NCBI GenBank assembly: GCA_903831165.1 | Contig: CAIKWV010000216.1 | Location: 1-6,911, forward strand | DNA: 6,911 bases | From: an uncultured cyanobacterium | Lineage (GTDB): Bacteria > Cyanobacteriota > Cyanobacteriia > PCC-6307 > Cyanobiaceae | Direction: 5' to 3' | In this document: piece by piece, positions 5,893 to 6,911 of the stretch | Position numbering within the stretch: position 1 is the stretch's first letter | Layout of the letters: each line of letters starts with the position of its first letter | Made by a program: the position numbers and the translations under genes | Notes under the pieces: model-generated | Databases searched by the model: none | The model's input: only the letters and a program-made list of their open reading frames with translations | What the model was told of the DNA's origin: nothing

Positions 5893-5913
5893 GCCCGGCT
5901 CAGTCGGCCGGGC
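5893..5913 (+). terminator. Possible hairpin terminator after the nuclease gene
   Basis: A perfect 7-bp GC stem, GCCCGGC (5893-5899) with GCCGGGC (5907-5913), around a 7-base loop. It begins 11 bp after the nuclease stop and lies before the pepA promoter box. No T-run follows, so intrinsic termination is doubtful. Confidence 0.35.
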
Positions 5914-5922
5914 GGCCATCGC

Positions 5923-5928
5923 TACGAT
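5923..5928 (+). promoter_or_regulatory. Putative -10 box (TACGAT) of pepA
   Basis: The context GCTACGATCC lies 25 bp before the pepA ATG, giving a very short predicted leader. The TACGATCC octamer is identical to that upstream of tyrS. No clear -35 element was seen. It suggests pepA has its own promoter rather than being only read through from the nuclease gene. Confidence 0.45.
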
Positions 5929-5952
5929 CCCAGTTCAGCCCTTGCACCCTCC

Positions 5953-6911
5953 ATGGATTTCCGCTGCGTGGCCCCCGGCGGCCATCCCCTCGAGAGCTGG
6001 AGCGGCGACACCCTGGCGGTGGGGCTGTTCAGCGACGCCGACCATCCGGGACGCCGCCAGCTGGGCGAGCTGTTCGGGGACGCCCTGACCGAGCTGCTGG
6101 AGCAACGGCGCTTCAAGGCCAAAGCGGGCGAGCTGCTCGGCGTCGAGCGCCTGGGCCAGACCCCGGCCCATCTGATCGTGGTGGGCCTGGGTGAGGCCGC
6201 CGAGTTCCACCTCAACGGCCTGCGCCAGGCCTGCGCGGCTGTCGCCCGCCACAGCGCCAAGCTGGGCACACGCCAACTGGGGCTGCTGATGCCGGTGGAG
6301 GCCCTGGGCACCGCCGCCGCCGCCGCCGCCATGGCCGAGGCCACCCGGCTGGGGCTCTACGTGGATCAGCGCTTCAAGAGCGAGGCCGAACCCCAGAACC
6401 TGCCGCAGGATGTGGCCCTGCTCGGCCTTGGCGAGGAGGGCTGGGAGGGATTGGCCCATCTCGATGCCATCTGCGGCGGTGTCGAGCTGGCCCGTCAGCT
6501 GGTGGCCGCGCCACCGAATGTGGCCACCCCGGCCGCCCTGGCCGACATCGCCGCGGCCATCGCCCAGGGTTTCGGCCTGGAGCTCAAGGTGCTGGAGCGC
6601 GCCGACTGCGAGGCCCTCGGCATGGGGGCCTACCTGGCCGTGGCCCAGGGCTCGGACCTGGATCCCAAATTCATCCACCTCACCTATCGCCCCGCCGGTG
6701 AGGTCAAGCGTCGGGTGGTGCTGATCGGCAAGGGGCTCACCTTCGACTCCGGCGGCTACAACCTCAAGACAGCCGGCTCCCAGATCGAAATGATGAAATA
6801 CGACATGGGGGGCAGCGCCGCCGTGCTGGGCGCAGCCCGGGCCATCGGCCAGCGCCGACCGGAAGGCGTGGAGGTGCACGTGATCGTCGCCAGCTGCGAA
6901 AACATGATCAG
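5953..6911 (+). CDS. pepA: Leucyl aminopeptidase (M17 family), C-terminus beyond right edge
   Basis: Cytosolic two-metal aminopeptidase that removes N-terminal residues, especially leucine, from peptides during protein turnover; M17 enzymes are typically hexamers. The first 319 residues are present. The N-terminal domain (about 1-165) includes LIVVGLGE (74-81) and a six-alanine run encoded by six GCC codons (6313-6330). The catalytic domain begins around LARQLVAAPPNVATP (179-193). Active-site landmarks are IGKGLTFDSGG (258-268) with metal ligands Lys260 and Asp265, the likely catalytic Lys272 in NLKTAG, and MMKYDMGG (280-287) with metal ligand Asp284. The last visible residues, CENMI, precede the second metal motif (NTDAEGR in the family), which is outside the window. 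Family members run about 490-500 aa, so roughly a third is missing. ATG at 5953 fits with the promoter box 25 bp upstream. Confidence 0.95.
   Translation, partial: MDFRCVAPGGHPLESWSGDTLAVGLFSDADHPGRRQLGELFGDALTELLEQRRFKAKAGELLGVERLGQTPAHLIVVGLGEAAEFHLNGLRQACAAVARHSAKLGTRQLGLLMPVEALGTAAAAAAMAEATRLGLYVDQRFKSEAEPQNLPQDVALLGLGEEGWEGLAHLDAICGGVELARQLVAAPPNVATPAALADIAAAIAQGFGLELKVLERADCEALGMGAYLAVAQGSDLDPKFIHLTYRPAGEVKRRVVLIGKGLTFDSGGYNLKTAGSQIEMMKYDMGGSAAVLGAARAIGQRRPEGVEVHVIVASCENMI

Noticed and set aside
6313..6330. Six consecutive GCC codons as a slippage or phase-variation tract
   Set aside because: Length changes would be in frame and only alter an alanine run. In a genome this GC-rich it is expected, and nothing suggests regulation.
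5935..6879. A minus-strand open frame antisense to pepA
   Set aside because: It shows His/Gly/Gln-rich shadow composition, and pepA is unambiguous on the plus strand.
1..6911. CRISPR array, tRNA or rRNA genes, toxin-antitoxin or phage modules
   Set aside because: I saw no regularly spaced direct repeats, no tRNA or rRNA-like sequence and no gene of those families on either strand.

Overview
The window looks like chromosome from a GC-rich picocyanobacterium of the Synechococcus/Cyanobium type. The evidence is a cyanobacteria-restricted DUF1825 protein (complement of 3241-3564), one GCGATCGC (HIP1) octamer at 4999-5006, promoter-like TACGAT boxes just upstream of start codons, and very high GC in most genes. 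This placement rests on family recognition, not on a search.

Layout: the 5' part of tyrS (tyrosyl-tRNA synthetase) runs leftward off the window. Upstream of it on the same strand is a 407-residue pentameric ligand-gated ion channel (pLGIC, Cys-loop receptor superfamily) at 502-1725. Facing it, only 34 bp away, is a periplasmic substrate-binding protein of the Leu/Ile/Val type (1760-2917) with no ABC permease or ATPase beside it. A ~134-bp MITE-like or relic IS element with terminal inverted repeats (2961-3094) follows. Then come the DUF1825 gene (minus strand) and, divergent from it, a plus-strand series: a LuxR-type response regulator with a degenerate receiver domain (3711-4424), a tandem helix-hairpin-helix protein (4471-5235), a GIY-YIG nuclease-like protein overlapping it by ATGA (5232-5882), and the 5' two thirds of pepA (leucyl aminopeptidase, from 5953 off the right edge).

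Two ideas stand out. First, the channel and the orphan binding protein form a plausible sensory module: the binding protein would capture a small solute in the periplasm and present it to, or compete with, the channel. The pore helix of the channel aligns without gaps to eukaryotic glycine receptors at several key positions. Second, the HhH protein and the GIY-YIG protein are translationally coupled and together resemble a split UvrC-like arrangement (DNA-binding HhH plus GIY-YIG nuclease). The nuclease also carries a possible sliding-clamp-binding peptide near its N-terminus. The genes around these (tyrS, DUF1825, pepA) are housekeeping or cyanobacterial core genes, so the channel/binding-protein pair with its neighbouring mobile-element relic looks like the accessory part of the window.
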